Both the position numbers and the translations under genes were made by a program. This document shows, piece by piece, positions 1-6,362 of a DNA stretch of 64,000 nt; position 1 is the stretch's first letter; each line of letters begins with the position of its first letter. The notes beneath the pieces were generated by a model, which ran no database searches, was not told the origin of the DNA, and saw only the letters and a program-made list of their open reading frames with translations. Source of the stretch: a virus; IMG/VR virus record IMGVR_UViG_3300005253_000361, positions 1 to 64,000 of that record; one strand, written 5' to 3'.

Positions 1-104
1 GCGCCACCCACTATGAAACGGGCGCGCGCAGGCGCGAAGATTAGCTGATTGATTTCATTCTGAGTTCTGCGCCAGAGGGATTCGTGGCCGGCGCAGACTG
101 TAGC

Positions 105-186
105 GGGTTGGATGATCGGGTTGGATGATCGGATCGGATCAGCCGGATAGGTTGATCGGATCGGATGATCGGATCGGATGGATACG
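105..186. repeat. GATCGGAT short tandem repeat block
   Basis: About 80 bp made of variants of GGATGATC and GATCGGAT, in a leftmost 304-bp stretch with no credible gene. Such clusters can be iterons, protein-binding arrays or simple slippage products; nothing here decides between them. A similar GATC-rich patch lies at 828-860. Confidence 0.5.
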
Positions 187-274
187 AGTGAGCTTGAGGC
201 TCGAGCTCCGCCCGATCAGATGACGTACTAGGTGCGTCTAGGGGTTCCGGATCGAGGGGATACGGAACCAGAGC

Positions 275-289
275 TGGCAACTGTTGCCA
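275..289. promoter_or_regulatory. 15-bp dyad (TGGCAA-N3-TTGCCA), upstream of the 305 gene
   Basis: TGGCAACTGTTGCCA is a perfect inverted repeat lying directly before the ribosome site AAAGGAGAGGGGAACA. First member of a family repeated upstream of many early genes. It could be a DNA operator or an RNA hairpin with a 3-nt loop. Confidence 0.7.
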
Positions 290-304
290 AAGGAGAGGGG
301 AACA

Positions 305-736
305 ATGAAAAAGCACAGCAGAATCAGAGTCACCTCACATCCACCCGATGGGCGGCCGCCCCACACCACCTCACTCCAGATGATTCTGTGGGGGCTCGGG
401 TTCCAGTTGCTCTGGGGGGGTCTGCCCCGCTTGCCGGAGCAGGAGCTGACCTACTGTGAGGCGATCGGGATGGCGCAAGTAGGTGGGCCCGTGATGGTGC
501 GGGGCCCGTACGTGAAGTGCTACCGGGAACGTCTTGGTGGGGCGCTGTACGGGATGATGGGGGGACTCGAACGCCAGAGTGTCGCGGCTGCGGAACGGCG
601 CCGCACCTGGTGGAGGCTCCAGCTCGCCCTCATGGGGGTGAGGATCCACGGCCCCCAGTGGGAGCACGAGTGGCTCGATGAGATCGAGCTCTGCCATGAC
701 CTGATGGTGATCGAGGCACGGGAGGTGACGGCGTAG
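305..736 (+). CDS. Hypothetical protein, 143 aa
   Basis: Not recognised. The ATG at 305 is chosen because it follows a strong AAAGGAGAGGGG ribosome site and the dyad. The protein starts with a basic KKHSRIR stretch, then a short hydrophobic run around residues 25-40 (MILWGLGFQLLWGG) that could be a weak membrane segment. The C-terminal half is charged and helical, ending in an acidic EHEWLDEIELCHDLM segment. It is the first gene of the early plus-strand set and is followed by about 290 bp with little coding signal. Confidence 0.65.
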   Translation: MKKHSRIRVTSHPPDGRPPHTTSLQMILWGLGFQLLWGGLPRLPEQELTYCEAIGMAQVGGPVMVRGPYVKCYRERLGGALYGMMGGLERQSVAAAERRRTWWRLQLALMGVRIHGPQWEHEWLDEIELCHDLMVIEAREVTA

Positions 737-864
737 TCGCGATGATTTAACGGGAGGAGGGGGATCGGCACGATTGAGGGTGGGGCTCGAGTCTTTAGGG
801 GTGGGGTGGCTCGGGCTCCACGTGTCGATCTGGTGATCTGATCGGGATTCGATCGGGTCTCCAG

Positions 865-999
865 ATGGACTCAACAGAAGCGGCAACCGTTGCCAACCTG
901 AATGATGTGGCCCACCGCTACGTCCCGGGAGAGGTGCGCCAGAGGGTGGTGTTTTTGAACCCCGGGGAGGGCGGCAACGATTACCAAAGGTGGCACTGA
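865..999 (+). CDS. Possible small ORF, 44 aa
   Basis: A 44-codon ORF (starts MDSTEAATVAN, ends DYQRWH) fills most of the 737-1024 gap. The dyad at 881-895 lies inside its early codons and its TGA falls in the loop of the hairpin at 990-1007, an arrangement seen with other stop codons here. It lacks a good ribosome site, so it may be spurious. Apart from it and the regulatory elements I see nothing in 737-1024. Confidence 0.3.
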   Translation: MDSTEAATVANLNDVAHRYVPGEVRQRVVFLNPGEGGNDYQRWH

Positions 1000-1008
1000 G
1001 GGGCCACG
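881..1008 (+). promoter_or_regulatory. Two dyad copies plus TGAGGG-loop hairpin before the 1025 gene
   Basis: CGGCAACCGTTGCCA (881-895) and a degenerate copy at 972-986 are followed by a hairpin with stem GTGGC/GCCAC (990-994/1003-1007) and loop ACTGAGGG. Then comes GAAAGGAGAGGGGAACC and the ATG at 1025. The hairpin belongs to a family with covarying stems. Confidence 0.6.
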
Positions 1009-1024
1009 AAAGGAGAGGGGAACC

Positions 1025-1237
1025 ATGTTAGAGATAGCGCCTGCGAGCGAGTTCAAGCTGCGTCCCGGGATGTTGGTACTGGGAAAGGTCAACCACACTC
1101 AAGTACCGGGAAAGATCAGCAGGATCACCCGGGGAGAGGTTGTGGTGGATTTCTCCGGTACGGGCTACGGGTTCACGAAGGCGATGCGCCGGCGGAACCT
1201 CCAGGTCGTGTTGACCCGGAAGGCACGGATCATTTGA
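1025..1237 (+). CDS. Hypothetical protein, 70 aa, possible small beta-barrel
   Basis: Not recognised by name. The ATG at 1025 follows a near-perfect ribosome site. The sequence alternates beta-type segments: GMLVLGKVNHT, PGKISRITRGEVVVDFSG, then a basic C-terminus AMRRRNLQVVLTRKARII. This pattern suits a small SH3-like or OB-like barrel, possibly nucleic-acid binding; that is inference from composition only. No cysteines or membrane segments. Confidence 0.65.
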   Translation: MLEIAPASEFKLRPGMLVLGKVNHTQVPGKISRITRGEVVVDFSGTGYGFTKAMRRRNLQVVLTRKARII

Positions 1238-1452
1238 GCTTTCCCTCCAGTAAGCCGTTCCGGGCTCGAGATCGGGCCCCGATGCCGGTGATGCGACGGT
1301 ACAGATTCGAGGACTGGGGGACCGGTGTGCATCACGGTGAGCTCCAGGTTCCCGTGGGAGTGAAGCGCGACCACACCGTGCCGGAGAACCATGCCGGGAG
1401 AGAGCACTCGGAGCCGCGGCGATACCGGGTTGACCCCCGCCACCGGAACTGA
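1234..1452 (+). CDS. Weak candidate ORF, 72 aa
   Basis: An open frame beginning at a TTG that overlaps the preceding stop (TTGA), or at ATG 1282. Very Arg/His/Pro rich and without a clear ribosome site. Kept only because it fills the gap before the next dyad; it may be non-coding. Confidence 0.25.
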   Translation: MSFPSSKPFRARDRAPMPVMRRYRFEDWGTGVHHGELQVPVGVKRDHTVPENHAGREHSEPRRYRVDPRHRN

Positions 1453-1453
1453 T

Positions 1454-1468
1454 CGGCAACGATTGCCG
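1454..1468. promoter_or_regulatory. Dyad CGGCAACGATTGCCG before the 1481 gene
   Basis: Symmetric variant of the family: the terminal T/A pair is replaced by C/G at both ends, so the inverted repeat is kept. Followed at once by AAGGAGAGGATG. Confidence 0.65.
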
Positions 1469-1480
1469 AAGGAGAGGATG

Positions 1481-1705
1481 ATGAGAGATCTGATGTTGGA
1501 TCTGGCGTGGGACCTACTGGTCATATGTTTCGGGTGCCAAGCCATCTACTACGGTGTGCAGAGCTATGCGCTCGAGGTCGGCGGGGAGTACTTCGCAGCC
1601 TTCGGCGCCAACGGCTTGATGGTGATGGGGGTCGTCTTCATGGGGATCTCCCTGATGGGCCGGGTGGTGATGAAGCAGCCCCAACTCGAGGAGATCGAGG
1701 GATGA
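1481..1705 (+). CDS. Small membrane protein, 74 aa
   Basis: Two hydrophobic segments are visible: residues about 7-23 (LAWDLLVICFGCQAIYYG) and about 47-64 (NGLMVMGVVFMGISLMG), separated by a polar loop with an acidic C-terminal tail (QLEEIEG). This predicts a two-pass inner-membrane protein. ATG 1481 is preferred over the adjacent ATG 1478 because it gives better spacing to AGGAG. Function unknown. A 14-codon ORF (1702-1746) overlaps its stop by ATGA and is too short to call. Confidence 0.65.
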   Translation: MRDLMLDLAWDLLVICFGCQAIYYGVQSYALEVGGEYFAAFGANGLMVMGVVFMGISLMGRVVMKQPQLEEIEG

Positions 1706-1768
1706 AATACCTGAATCTCTATCTGACCGAACTGGGACTCTTGTAGGCGCACCTAGCCCGTATCAACC

Positions 1769-1808
1769 CGCTTGGTGCGGGCGTGGGGTGCTGTAATGGG
1801 GCAGCACC
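1769..1808 (+). promoter_or_regulatory. Two hairpins upstream of the ArdA-like gene
   Basis: CCCGC-TTGGT-GCGGG (from 1769) and GGTGCTG/CAGCACC (1787-1793/1802-1808, loop TAATGGGG). Together with the weaker ribosome site AACTAGGAGACAGC, they differ from the standard leaders of neighbouring genes. Confidence 0.4.
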
Positions 1809-1825
1809 TAGAACTAGGAGACAGC

Positions 1826-2176
1826 ATGAACACACCAACAAATACCGACGACATCATTGACTCGCGTGACGTGATCGAGGCTATCGACACGATGCGATAC
1901 TGCTGCGACGGGGCAGACGAAGCGCTGGATTTCGCCGCGCTGGTGAAATTCGCTGCCGAGGGGGAAGACTACGCCCCTGACTGGGCCTACAGTACGGCTC
2001 TAATTCGAGACAGCTACTTCGAGGAATACGCGCAAGAGCTGGCAGAGGACATCGGTGCTATCAAAGCTGACGCAGGTTGGCCCTGCGGCTACATCGACTG
2101 GGAACGTGCGGCACGCGACTTACAGATGGACTACACATGCGTCGATTTCGACGGCGTTACCTACTGGACTCGATGA
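1826..2176 (+). CDS. ArdA-like antirestriction family protein, 116 aa
   Basis: Members of this family are annotated as antirestriction proteins; classical ArdA is an acidic DNA mimic that inhibits type I restriction enzymes. Visible hallmarks are an acidic N-terminus (DDIIDSRDVIEAID), then LIRDSYFEEYAQELAEDIG, the YIDWERAARDLQMDY block and a C-terminal VDFDGVTYW. It is shorter than plasmid ArdA (about 165 residues) and matches the short phage form. The start ATG follows CTAGGAGACAGC, unlike the stereotyped leaders around it, and a terminator-like hairpin follows at 2303-2324. It may therefore be a separately acquired unit. Target specificity cannot be told. Confidence 0.6.
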   Translation: MNTPTNTDDIIDSRDVIEAIDTMRYCCDGADEALDFAALVKFAAEGEDYAPDWAYSTALIRDSYFEEYAQELAEDIGAIKADAGWPCGYIDWERAARDLQMDYTCVDFDGVTYWTR

Positions 2177-2379
2177 GCGAACCTTGGCCGCTTCCAGACG
2201 AACGGGGGGCCGGATCTGTGCTGCTACGTGGAGGACCACGTGGCGTGCTCGTTCCCGGAGATCCGCCCGCACTACGAGTGATGCTGAGTACTACGCTCGA
2301 AGCCCCCGAGCTGAGGTTCGGGGGTTGGTGGGTCGATTTGGCAACGAGTGCCAAGCCCGGACTTGACGGTCCGGTTTAA
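2173..2379 (+). CDS. Doubtful ORF after the ArdA-like gene, 68 aa
   Basis: Opens with ATG overlapping the previous TGA (ATGA) and starts MSEPWPLPDERG. The rest is low-complexity Gly/Pro/Arg and runs through the terminator-like hairpin. In the ArdA frame itself, reading past the TGA gives a more protein-like 34-codon extension ending SFPEIRPHYE (stop at 2278-2280). The true coding frame here is unclear. Confidence 0.25.
   Translation: MSEPWPLPDERGAGSVLLRGGPRGVLVPGDPPALRVMLSTTLEAPELRFGGWWVDLATSAKPGLDGPV
2303..2324 (+). terminator. Hairpin CCCCCGA/TCGGGGG
   Basis: A 7-bp GC-rich stem with an 8-nt loop (GCTGAGGT), preceded by AAG and followed by TTGG. It looks like a weak intrinsic terminator closing the ArdA-like unit, although the T tract is short. 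Confidence 0.4.
2339..2353. promoter_or_regulatory. Degenerate dyad copy
   Basis: TGGCAACGAGTGCCA: the left half-site is intact and the right has one change. It lies 55 bp upstream of the stronger copy at 2394. Confidence 0.4.
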
Positions 2380-2393
2380 CCTGCTACTCTAAT

Positions 2394-2421
2394 TGGCAAC
2401 ACTTGCCAGCTGAGGGGCTGG
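2394..2421 (+). promoter_or_regulatory. Dyad overlapping a TGAGGG-loop hairpin before the 2441 gene
   Basis: TGGCAACACTTGCCA (2394-2408) runs into the hairpin CCAGC-TGAGGG-GCTGG (2406-2421). Both use the CCA strand, so in RNA the two hairpins could not form fully together. TAGAAAGGAGAGGGGAACC and the ATG follow. Confidence 0.65.
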
Positions 2422-2440
2422 TAGAAAGGAGAGGGGAACC

Positions 2441-2466
2441 ATGACTGACTTCATGAAGTCAGTCAT
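2441..2466. promoter_or_regulatory. 26-bp perfect palindrome starting at the ATG
   Basis: From the start codon, 13 bases (ATGACTGACTTCA) are followed by their exact reverse complement. It encodes MTDFMKSV. In mRNA it would pair the start codon into a stem; in DNA it is a two-fold symmetric site. Confidence 0.75.
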
Positions 2467-2788
2467 ACACGTGGTGGATTCCCACCGCGGTGTCTACAGC
2501 GCGCAGTACTTCGCCGAGCGCTTCGGGTACGAGATTCGGAACCAGTGTCCGGATCTCGCTCAAGATATCGACGAGCTCCTGGCTGGCCCCGAGGGGAACA
2601 GCCAGTACTTCGAATCCTGGATCCGGGTGCTGGACGAGGGATCCGTTACCGACCTCGGAACTGGGGACCGGTGGATCATCCACGAGTCCGAAGGGATCTA
2701 CTTGGCACTCGACACCCTGGAGTGGTGCGAGGGCTGTGATTGGTTCCGCGGCCCGGAGTGTGGCGAGTGCGCCAGGTGGGCCGCCTGA
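2441..2788 (+). CDS. Hypothetical protein, 115 aa, with C-terminal zinc-binding motif
   Basis: Not recognised. Acidic protein with a helical N-terminal half (YSAQYFAERFGYEIRNQC, then LAQDIDELLAG) and a C-terminal cysteine cluster, WCEGCDWFRGPECGEC (CxxC...CxxC). A zinc knuckle is likely. The first eight codons form a perfect palindrome. The gene overlaps the next by TGATG, implying translational coupling. Confidence 0.7.
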   Translation: MTDFMKSVIHVVDSHRGVYSAQYFAERFGYEIRNQCPDLAQDIDELLAGPEGNSQYFESWIRVLDEGSVTDLGTGDRWIIHESEGIYLALDTLEWCEGCDWFRGPECGECARWAA

Positions 2789-3108
2789 TGCCGCTCCTCA
2801 ACAGAGAACGGCCGGAGATCGGCGAGACTTGGTGCTACCCGGGGCACGAGTGGCGCCGGGTGCTCCAGATCCCCGAGAAGGCAGCGCGTGCGTGGGTCGA
2901 GTCGGTGGTGCCGGCCGGCACCAACATGGGCGCGGGGCCGATTGATCCCGGCGAGACCCGGGCGGCATTCCGGTGGATCTGGCTGAACAAGCTGGCTGTC
3001 GTGGTGGATAACGGCATCATGTGGCCCAGCCGACGCGATGGTGCCTCGATCGCCCTGTACGACCACGACGGGACCTACTGGGTGCTCCAGTACCGCGGGG
3101 ATACGTAG
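2788..3108 (+). CDS. Hypothetical protein, 106 aa
   Basis: Begins at an ATG overlapping the previous TGA. Contains a WCYPGHEWRRVLQIPE segment, then AARAWVESVVPAGTNMGAG. The later ORF at 10123 has a faintly similar REWVQENVPGETTFWAGS stretch, so the two may be distant paralogs. No membrane segments or cysteine pairs. Function unknown. Confidence 0.65.
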   Translation: MPLLNRERPEIGETWCYPGHEWRRVLQIPEKAARAWVESVVPAGTNMGAGPIDPGETRAAFRWIWLNKLAVVVDNGIMWPSRRDGASIALYDHDGTYWVLQYRGDT

Positions 3109-3115
3109 CTCTGAT

Positions 3116-3144
3116 TGGCAACGATTGCCCGCTGAGGGGCGGGC
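3116..3144 (+). promoter_or_regulatory. Dyad overlapping a TGAGGG-loop hairpin before the 3163 gene
   Basis: TGGCAACGATTGCCC (3116-3130) shares GCCC with the perfect 6-bp hairpin GCCCGC-TGAGGG-GCGGGC (3127-3144). The last base of the dyad departs from A to C in a way that keeps the second stem. Confidence 0.7.
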
Positions 3145-3162
3145 TGAAAGGAGAGGGGAACC

Positions 3163-3348
3163 GTGCACACTAGTTTTTGGTTGGGCCTCGTGGCGGGGAT
3201 TCAGGTCTGCTGGTTCGTCATGTTTGGCTGCCGGCTGATCTTCGGCCGGGGAGTGATGGATCAGCTCCGGTGGACCTGGATCAACCTGAAGATTCGGATC
3301 AACAAGTGGGCGGCTCGGAGGCTTGCCGAACTCGGGGAGCGGGACTGA
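3163..3348 (+). CDS. Small membrane protein, 61 aa, GTG start
   Basis: The GTG at 3163 sits 8 nt after AAAGGAGAGGGG. One strong hydrophobic span (WLGLVAGIQVCWFVMFGCRLIF, residues about 5-26) is followed by a basic amphipathic tail (RWTWINLKIRINKWAARRL). This predicts a single-pass protein with a cytoplasmic basic tail. Function unknown. Its TGA overlaps the next ATG. Confidence 0.65.
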   Translation: MHTSFWLGLVAGIQVCWFVMFGCRLIFGRGVMDQLRWTWINLKIRINKWAARRLAELGERD

Positions 3349-3680
3349 TGCGCCCCCCGGGATTTGGGCTGGATATCGAGTTCGTCGTGATGACCGGTGG
3401 TGGGAGCGAGATGGATCTGCACCACCACGGAGGGGAGCGGGTCTACGGGTGCGTCGGGGTGGATGTGGCGTGCTTGCTCGGGATGGTGAGGGCGGTCTTG
3501 GTGCTGGATCCCGATGCCGAGGTCAAGATCCGAGGATGCACCTGTGGCAGTTGCACACGGGCTCGAGTGGATCAGGAGTTCGGCGAGGGGGCGACACCGT
3601 ACCCGGAGAAGCTGCCCCCCGAAGAACTGCACCTCGGGGAGGGCGATCCATTCAGCTGTGACTGCGAGACGAGGCTCTGA
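3348..3680 (+). CDS. Hypothetical protein, 110 aa
   Basis: Start ATG overlaps the preceding stop (TGATG). Contains a histidine patch (MDLHHHGGER), a hydrophobic stretch VGVDVACLLGMVRAVLVLD, and cysteine pairs CTCGSC and CDC near the C-terminus, suggesting metal binding. No family recognised. Confidence 0.6.
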   Translation: MRPPGFGLDIEFVVMTGGGSEMDLHHHGGERVYGCVGVDVACLLGMVRAVLVLDPDAEVKIRGCTCGSCTRARVDQEFGEGATPYPEKLPPEELHLGEGDPFSCDCETRL

Positions 3681-3681
3681 T

Positions 3682-3710
3682 TGGCAACGATTGCCAGCTG
3701 AGGGGCTAGT
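3682..3710 (+). promoter_or_regulatory. Dyad plus weak TGAGGG hairpin before the 3729 gene
   Basis: Consensus dyad TGGCAACGATTGCCA (3682-3696). The following CCAGC-TGAGGG-GCTAG retains the loop, but the stem has one mismatch. Confidence 0.6.
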
Positions 3711-3728
3711 GGAAAGGAGTGGGAACCG

Positions 3729-4127
3729 ATGAAATACCAACGAAAGATAGAGGTGCCGGCAGCGATCTGGATCCGTCTACGCAACGCCTCCCGGAACGTT
3801 CTCATGGCGGTGGATTGCGGCAGTTCGGATGAATCCATGATTCTGTATCTGGCGGCACTCAAGCAGGCTCTCAAGCGGGCTGATGCGTACGCCTTCGGGC
3901 AACCGTTGCCGGAGGAGCAGTCGGAGAGCCCCCTCGGTAGGACCCAGGGGGATTACCTGCCGCGCCGGATGAGCGATCTGGTCCAGCAGCTGGAGACCAA
4001 CATCCAGGGCTACCTCGATGGGGAGCTCCCGGGACCGGCGGCGATCTCGGGGATCCGGGAGGGGATGATGTCGATCCGGAAGGAGATCGCGAGTGACTAC
4101 TTGCGCCGACTGGAGAGGACCGGATGA
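3729..4127 (+). CDS. Hypothetical helical protein, 132 aa
   Basis: Mostly alpha-helical and charged: AAIWIRLRNASRNVLMAV, LAALKQALKRADAYAFG, then RMSDLVQQLETNIQGYLDG and IRKEIASDYLRRLERTG. ATG 3729 has an AAAGGAGTGGGAACC leader. A dyad-like sequence at 3897-3911 lies within the coding region. The end overlaps the next gene by ATGA. No family recognised. Confidence 0.65.
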   Translation: MKYQRKIEVPAAIWIRLRNASRNVLMAVDCGSSDESMILYLAALKQALKRADAYAFGQPLPEEQSESPLGRTQGDYLPRRMSDLVQQLETNIQGYLDGELPGPAAISGIREGMMSIRKEIASDYLRRLERTG

Positions 4128-4330
4128 GGCATCCGGGCTGGATGAGGTTCCGGGTAGTTCTGGCGGAGATCTGGATGCGGTGCCGACACCCCCGAACCCA
4201 CGATGAGTACCGGGTGGTATCCGAGTGGGTGGGCGGACAGATCTGGATCGAGCACCCCGGGGGGGTTGATCGGTATCTACGGATTGTCAAGCGTGCCGAG
4301 GAACTGGCAAGGATTGCCAAGGGGGAGTGA
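4124..4330 (+). CDS. Hypothetical protein, 68 aa
   Basis: Small basic protein rich in Arg/Trp, starting MRHPGWMRFRVVLAEIWMR, with an ATGA-coupled start. Its last codons (ELARIAKGE) contain both a dyad (4305-4319) and the ribosome site of the next gene. The C-terminus is therefore partly dictated by regulatory sequence. Confidence 0.6.
   Translation: MRHPGWMRFRVVLAEIWMRCRHPRTHDEYRVVSEWVGGQIWIEHPGGVDRYLRIVKRAEELARIAKGE
4305..4319. promoter_or_regulatory. Dyad TGGCAAGGATTGCCA inside the end of the 4124 gene
   Basis: Family member embedded in coding sequence, placed before the ribosome site of the 4330 gene. Confidence 0.55.
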
Positions 4331-4806
4331 TGTGGCATCTGACGAAGGAGAAGCGGGACCATTTCTGTGAGTGGCTCCGGGGGGTCGATGCGTTCACGAT
4401 CCCGTTGCCTGGGAGCTGGGGCCGAGACCACACCGCGATAGCGGTACGGTACGCCGAGGATTGCCGGGAGGTTGAGGAGGCCCAGACGGATTACGCGGCC
4501 GTCCGGGGGGCGGAGCTGTTCGCCTGGACAGAGCGAGTGCTGGCCGCCGGGGGGCTGAACGCGGAGCTGGTGCGTCAGGGGGATTTGTTGGTGTATGCGG
4601 TCGAGCAACGGGTGCCGTTCGTGCTGCCGAGGGAGAGAGAATCAAGTGGGCCACCGGAGGATGCGGGCCTATGTGAGTGCGGGCACGGGGACGTCTGGCA
4701 CGTAGAGGGGAGAGAGTGCATACACCAAACTTTTCGGGGCGGGGAACTCCTGTACTGCGAGTGTGAGAGGTGGGTGGCCCGATACCCAGAAGCGGAGGGG
4801 GAGTGA
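4330..4806 (+). CDS. Hypothetical protein, 158 aa, C-terminal zinc motif
   Basis: ATG 4330 overlaps the previous TGA. The N-terminal part is helical (LTKEKRDHFCEWLRGVDAF; HTAIAVRYAEDCREVEEAQ). The C-terminal 45 residues hold CECGHGDVWHVEGREC followed by LLYCECERW, a Cys/His-rich segment resembling small zinc ribbons found in phage proteins. Ends in EGE because the next ribosome site overlaps. Function unknown. Confidence 0.65.
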   Translation: MWHLTKEKRDHFCEWLRGVDAFTIPLPGSWGRDHTAIAVRYAEDCREVEEAQTDYAAVRGAELFAWTERVLAAGGLNAELVRQGDLLVYAVEQRVPFVLPRERESSGPPEDAGLCECGHGDVWHVEGRECIHQTFRGGELLYCECERWVARYPEAEGE

Positions 4807-5141
4807 TGACTGAAGTCGAGGGACCGCTGTTCGTGGATGACTGCAAGCACGGGAAGGATTGCTACGTCGGGACGGTCGAGGTGGTGCACCGCCGTGGTGC
4901 CGAGCTCGCCCGTTACGACGTGTACGTGTTCGATGACAGGATTCTTGGGCCGGAGGTGTGCCTGAGGTTCGGGGATGAGGGCGGGGAGTACGTCTCGCCC
5001 GGGCGCGTGGCGGATTTCGTCAAGACCGCGGGATGTCACTGGGCCGAGGGCTACCAGACCGAGTACACGGCGGCGCTGGAGCTCCTGATGGCCAGGGGAC
5101 AGATTGGTTGGCAACGGTTGCCGGCCAAGGAGGGGGATTGA
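4806..5141 (+). CDS. Hypothetical protein, 111 aa
   Basis: Coupled start (TGATG). Begins MTEVEGPLFVDDCKHGKDCY with a CxxxxxC spacing, followed by a beta-rich VEVVHRRGAELARYDVYVFDD. The final codons (GWQRLPAKEGD) coincide with the dyad at 5109-5123 and the ribosome site of the next gene. No family recognised. Confidence 0.6.
   Translation: MTEVEGPLFVDDCKHGKDCYVGTVEVVHRRGAELARYDVYVFDDRILGPEVCLRFGDEGGEYVSPGRVADFVKTAGCHWAEGYQTEYTAALELLMARGQIGWQRLPAKEGD
5109..5123. promoter_or_regulatory. Dyad TGGCAACGGTTGCCG
   Basis: Family member within the final codons of the 4806 gene and upstream of the 5145 start. Confidence 0.55.
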
Positions 5142-5144
5142 CCA

Positions 5145-5414
5145 ATGAGATGCTCGTGTGACATGCAGGGCAACAAAGTCGTGAGCCTCTGTGGGGCGCA
5201 CGTCGAGTACGTGAGGCACCTGACGGAGCCACAACCGACCGAGCTAGAGAGGGCAATCTCGAAGGTATTCAACCTGGTTTGTCGCTGTGGGTCGACTCAG
5301 GTCGAGGTCGATAGCACGGTGGGGTACTCGAACCTCAGTGGGATGTGGGGGGGTGTCTCGTTGCGCTGCCTCGCCTGCGGGGCCACTGCCGAGATCTGGG
5401 ACACGGACCACTGA
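5145..5414 (+). CDS. Zinc-ribbon protein, 89 aa
   Basis: Starts MRCSCDMQG and carries CRCGSTQVEVDS and LRCLACGATAEIW, a CxC...CxxC arrangement spaced like a zinc ribbon, with an additional N-terminal CSC. Likely a structural zinc site; nucleic-acid binding is possible but not shown. Its TGA overlaps the ATG of the phosphoesterase (TGATG), so the two are probably co-translated. Confidence 0.65.
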   Translation: MRCSCDMQGNKVVSLCGAHVEYVRHLTEPQPTELERAISKVFNLVCRCGSTQVEVDSTVGYSNLSGMWGGVSLRCLACGATAEIWDTDH

Positions 5415-5980
5415 TGCGGATCAAGATCTACCCTGAGATCTGGCTTACGGCCGACACCCACTTCTTCCACAACTTCATGGCGGAGACGATCCGGGGGTTC
5501 TTCAGTGCCCACGAGATGAACGCGGAGATTATCCGACGGTGGAACCTCAAGGTTGGCCCGAAGGATACGGTGTACCACCTGGGGGACTTCGCTCTTGCGC
5601 CGGCCCACATGGTGCTACCGATTCTGGACCAGCTCAACTTCGCCCAGATGTTCCTCCTCCGGGGGAACCACGATGGGTGGCTGAACAAAGAGGCCAAGAG
5701 CCGGTTCCAGTTCGTGAAGGATTACCACTACGCCCACCTGGGGGACCAGCGGGCGGTGCTGTGCCACTACGGGTTTCGCAGCTGGAACAACGCGAAGCAC
5801 GGCGTGTGGAACCTCCACGGGCATTCACACGGGAACCTTCCGGAGCTAGGGAATCTGCAGACTGACGTCGGGATGGATTGCTGGGACCTGGCACCGGTGC
5901 ACGTGGATGAGCTCAAGGTTCACTTTGCGGGCCGGAGTAACGATCTGGAGGACCACCACGACCAGTCGTGGGACGACTAA
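5414..5980 (+). CDS. Calcineurin-like metallophosphoesterase, 188 aa
   Basis: Contains the ordered metal-binding motifs of the superfamily: LTADTHFFH (residues about 10-18), HLGDF (about 55-59), LLRGNHDGW (about 76-84), a CHYGF histidine and the LHGHSHG motif (about 136-142). The size suits the compact phage and bacterial phosphoesterases that cleave phosphodiester or phosphomonoester substrates. The substrate here is unknown. The start is the ATG at 5414, coupled to the preceding zinc-ribbon gene, rather than the upstream in-frame ATG. The C-terminus is an acidic His/Asp tail (EDHHDQSWDD). A 157-bp gap with a hairpin follows. Confidence 0.85.
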   Translation: MRIKIYPEIWLTADTHFFHNFMAETIRGFFSAHEMNAEIIRRWNLKVGPKDTVYHLGDFALAPAHMVLPILDQLNFAQMFLLRGNHDGWLNKEAKSRFQFVKDYHYAHLGDQRAVLCHYGFRSWNNAKHGVWNLHGHSHGNLPELGNLQTDVGMDCWDLAPVHVDELKVHFAGRSNDLEDHHDQSWDD

Positions 5981-6054
5981 ACATGCCGTGTTCCTGGGGT
6001 ACTGCTGATCGGAAGAAGGCAGATGGGGAGCTACTTCGTGAGGGCGGGGTAGTT

Positions 6055-6076
6055 TCCTGGGGAATCTACCCCAGGA
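6055..6076 (+). other. Hairpin TCCTGGGG/CCCCAGGA
   Basis: A perfect 8-bp stem with loop AATCTA in the gap after the phosphoesterase. No T tract follows, so a role as processing site or attenuator is as likely as terminator. Confidence 0.45.
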
Positions 6077-6088
6077 GCCCGGCTGATT

Positions 6089-6117
6089 TGGCAATGGTTG
6101 CCGGGTGAGGGCCCGGC
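6089..6117 (+). promoter_or_regulatory. Dyad overlapping a TGAGGG-loop hairpin before the 6138 gene
   Basis: TGGCAATGGTTGCCG (6089-6103) overlaps the perfect hairpin GCCGGG-TGAGGG-CCCGGC (6100-6117). The stem bases differ from the other copies with compensating changes on the opposite arm. Confidence 0.7.
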
Positions 6118-6137
6118 TGAAAAGGAGAGGGGAACCG

Positions 6138-6362
6138 ATGAAAGATCCATTGGATGAGGCGTACCTAGCTGGACGTCGGGGAGCGGAGCAGAGGATTGAG
6201 CTACTTGAGCACTTGCTTCGCCTGCTTGCGGTTCAAGGTCTTCAATCGCAACAGTACCGGAACGACTCAGAGTTTCGGGGCACGGTGGATGAGGCGCTCG
6301 CGCTGGTGCCGACGCCCGGAGGAGTGCCGGTGTGGGACGAGGGGTACCAGGATTATGTATGA
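6138..6362 (+). CDS. Hypothetical protein, 74 aa
   Basis: Acidic, helical N-terminus (DEAYLAGRRGAEQRIELLEHLLRLLAV) with leucine-rich spacing that could form a short coiled coil. It starts 8 nt after AAAGGAGAGGGG. The end overlaps the following frameshifted gene, whose ATG lies at 6355. Function unknown. Confidence 0.6.
   Translation: MKDPLDEAYLAGRRGAEQRIELLEHLLRLLAVQGLQSQQYRNDSEFRGTVDEALALVPTPGGVPVWDEGYQDYV

Noticed and set aside
3897-3911. Dyad-like GGGCAACCGTTGCCG inside the 3729 gene
   Set aside because: It lies mid-gene, far from any leader; kept out of the operator family, though it may be a weak extra site. Similar coding copies at 13510-13524, 21914-21928 and 42966-42980 were treated the same way.
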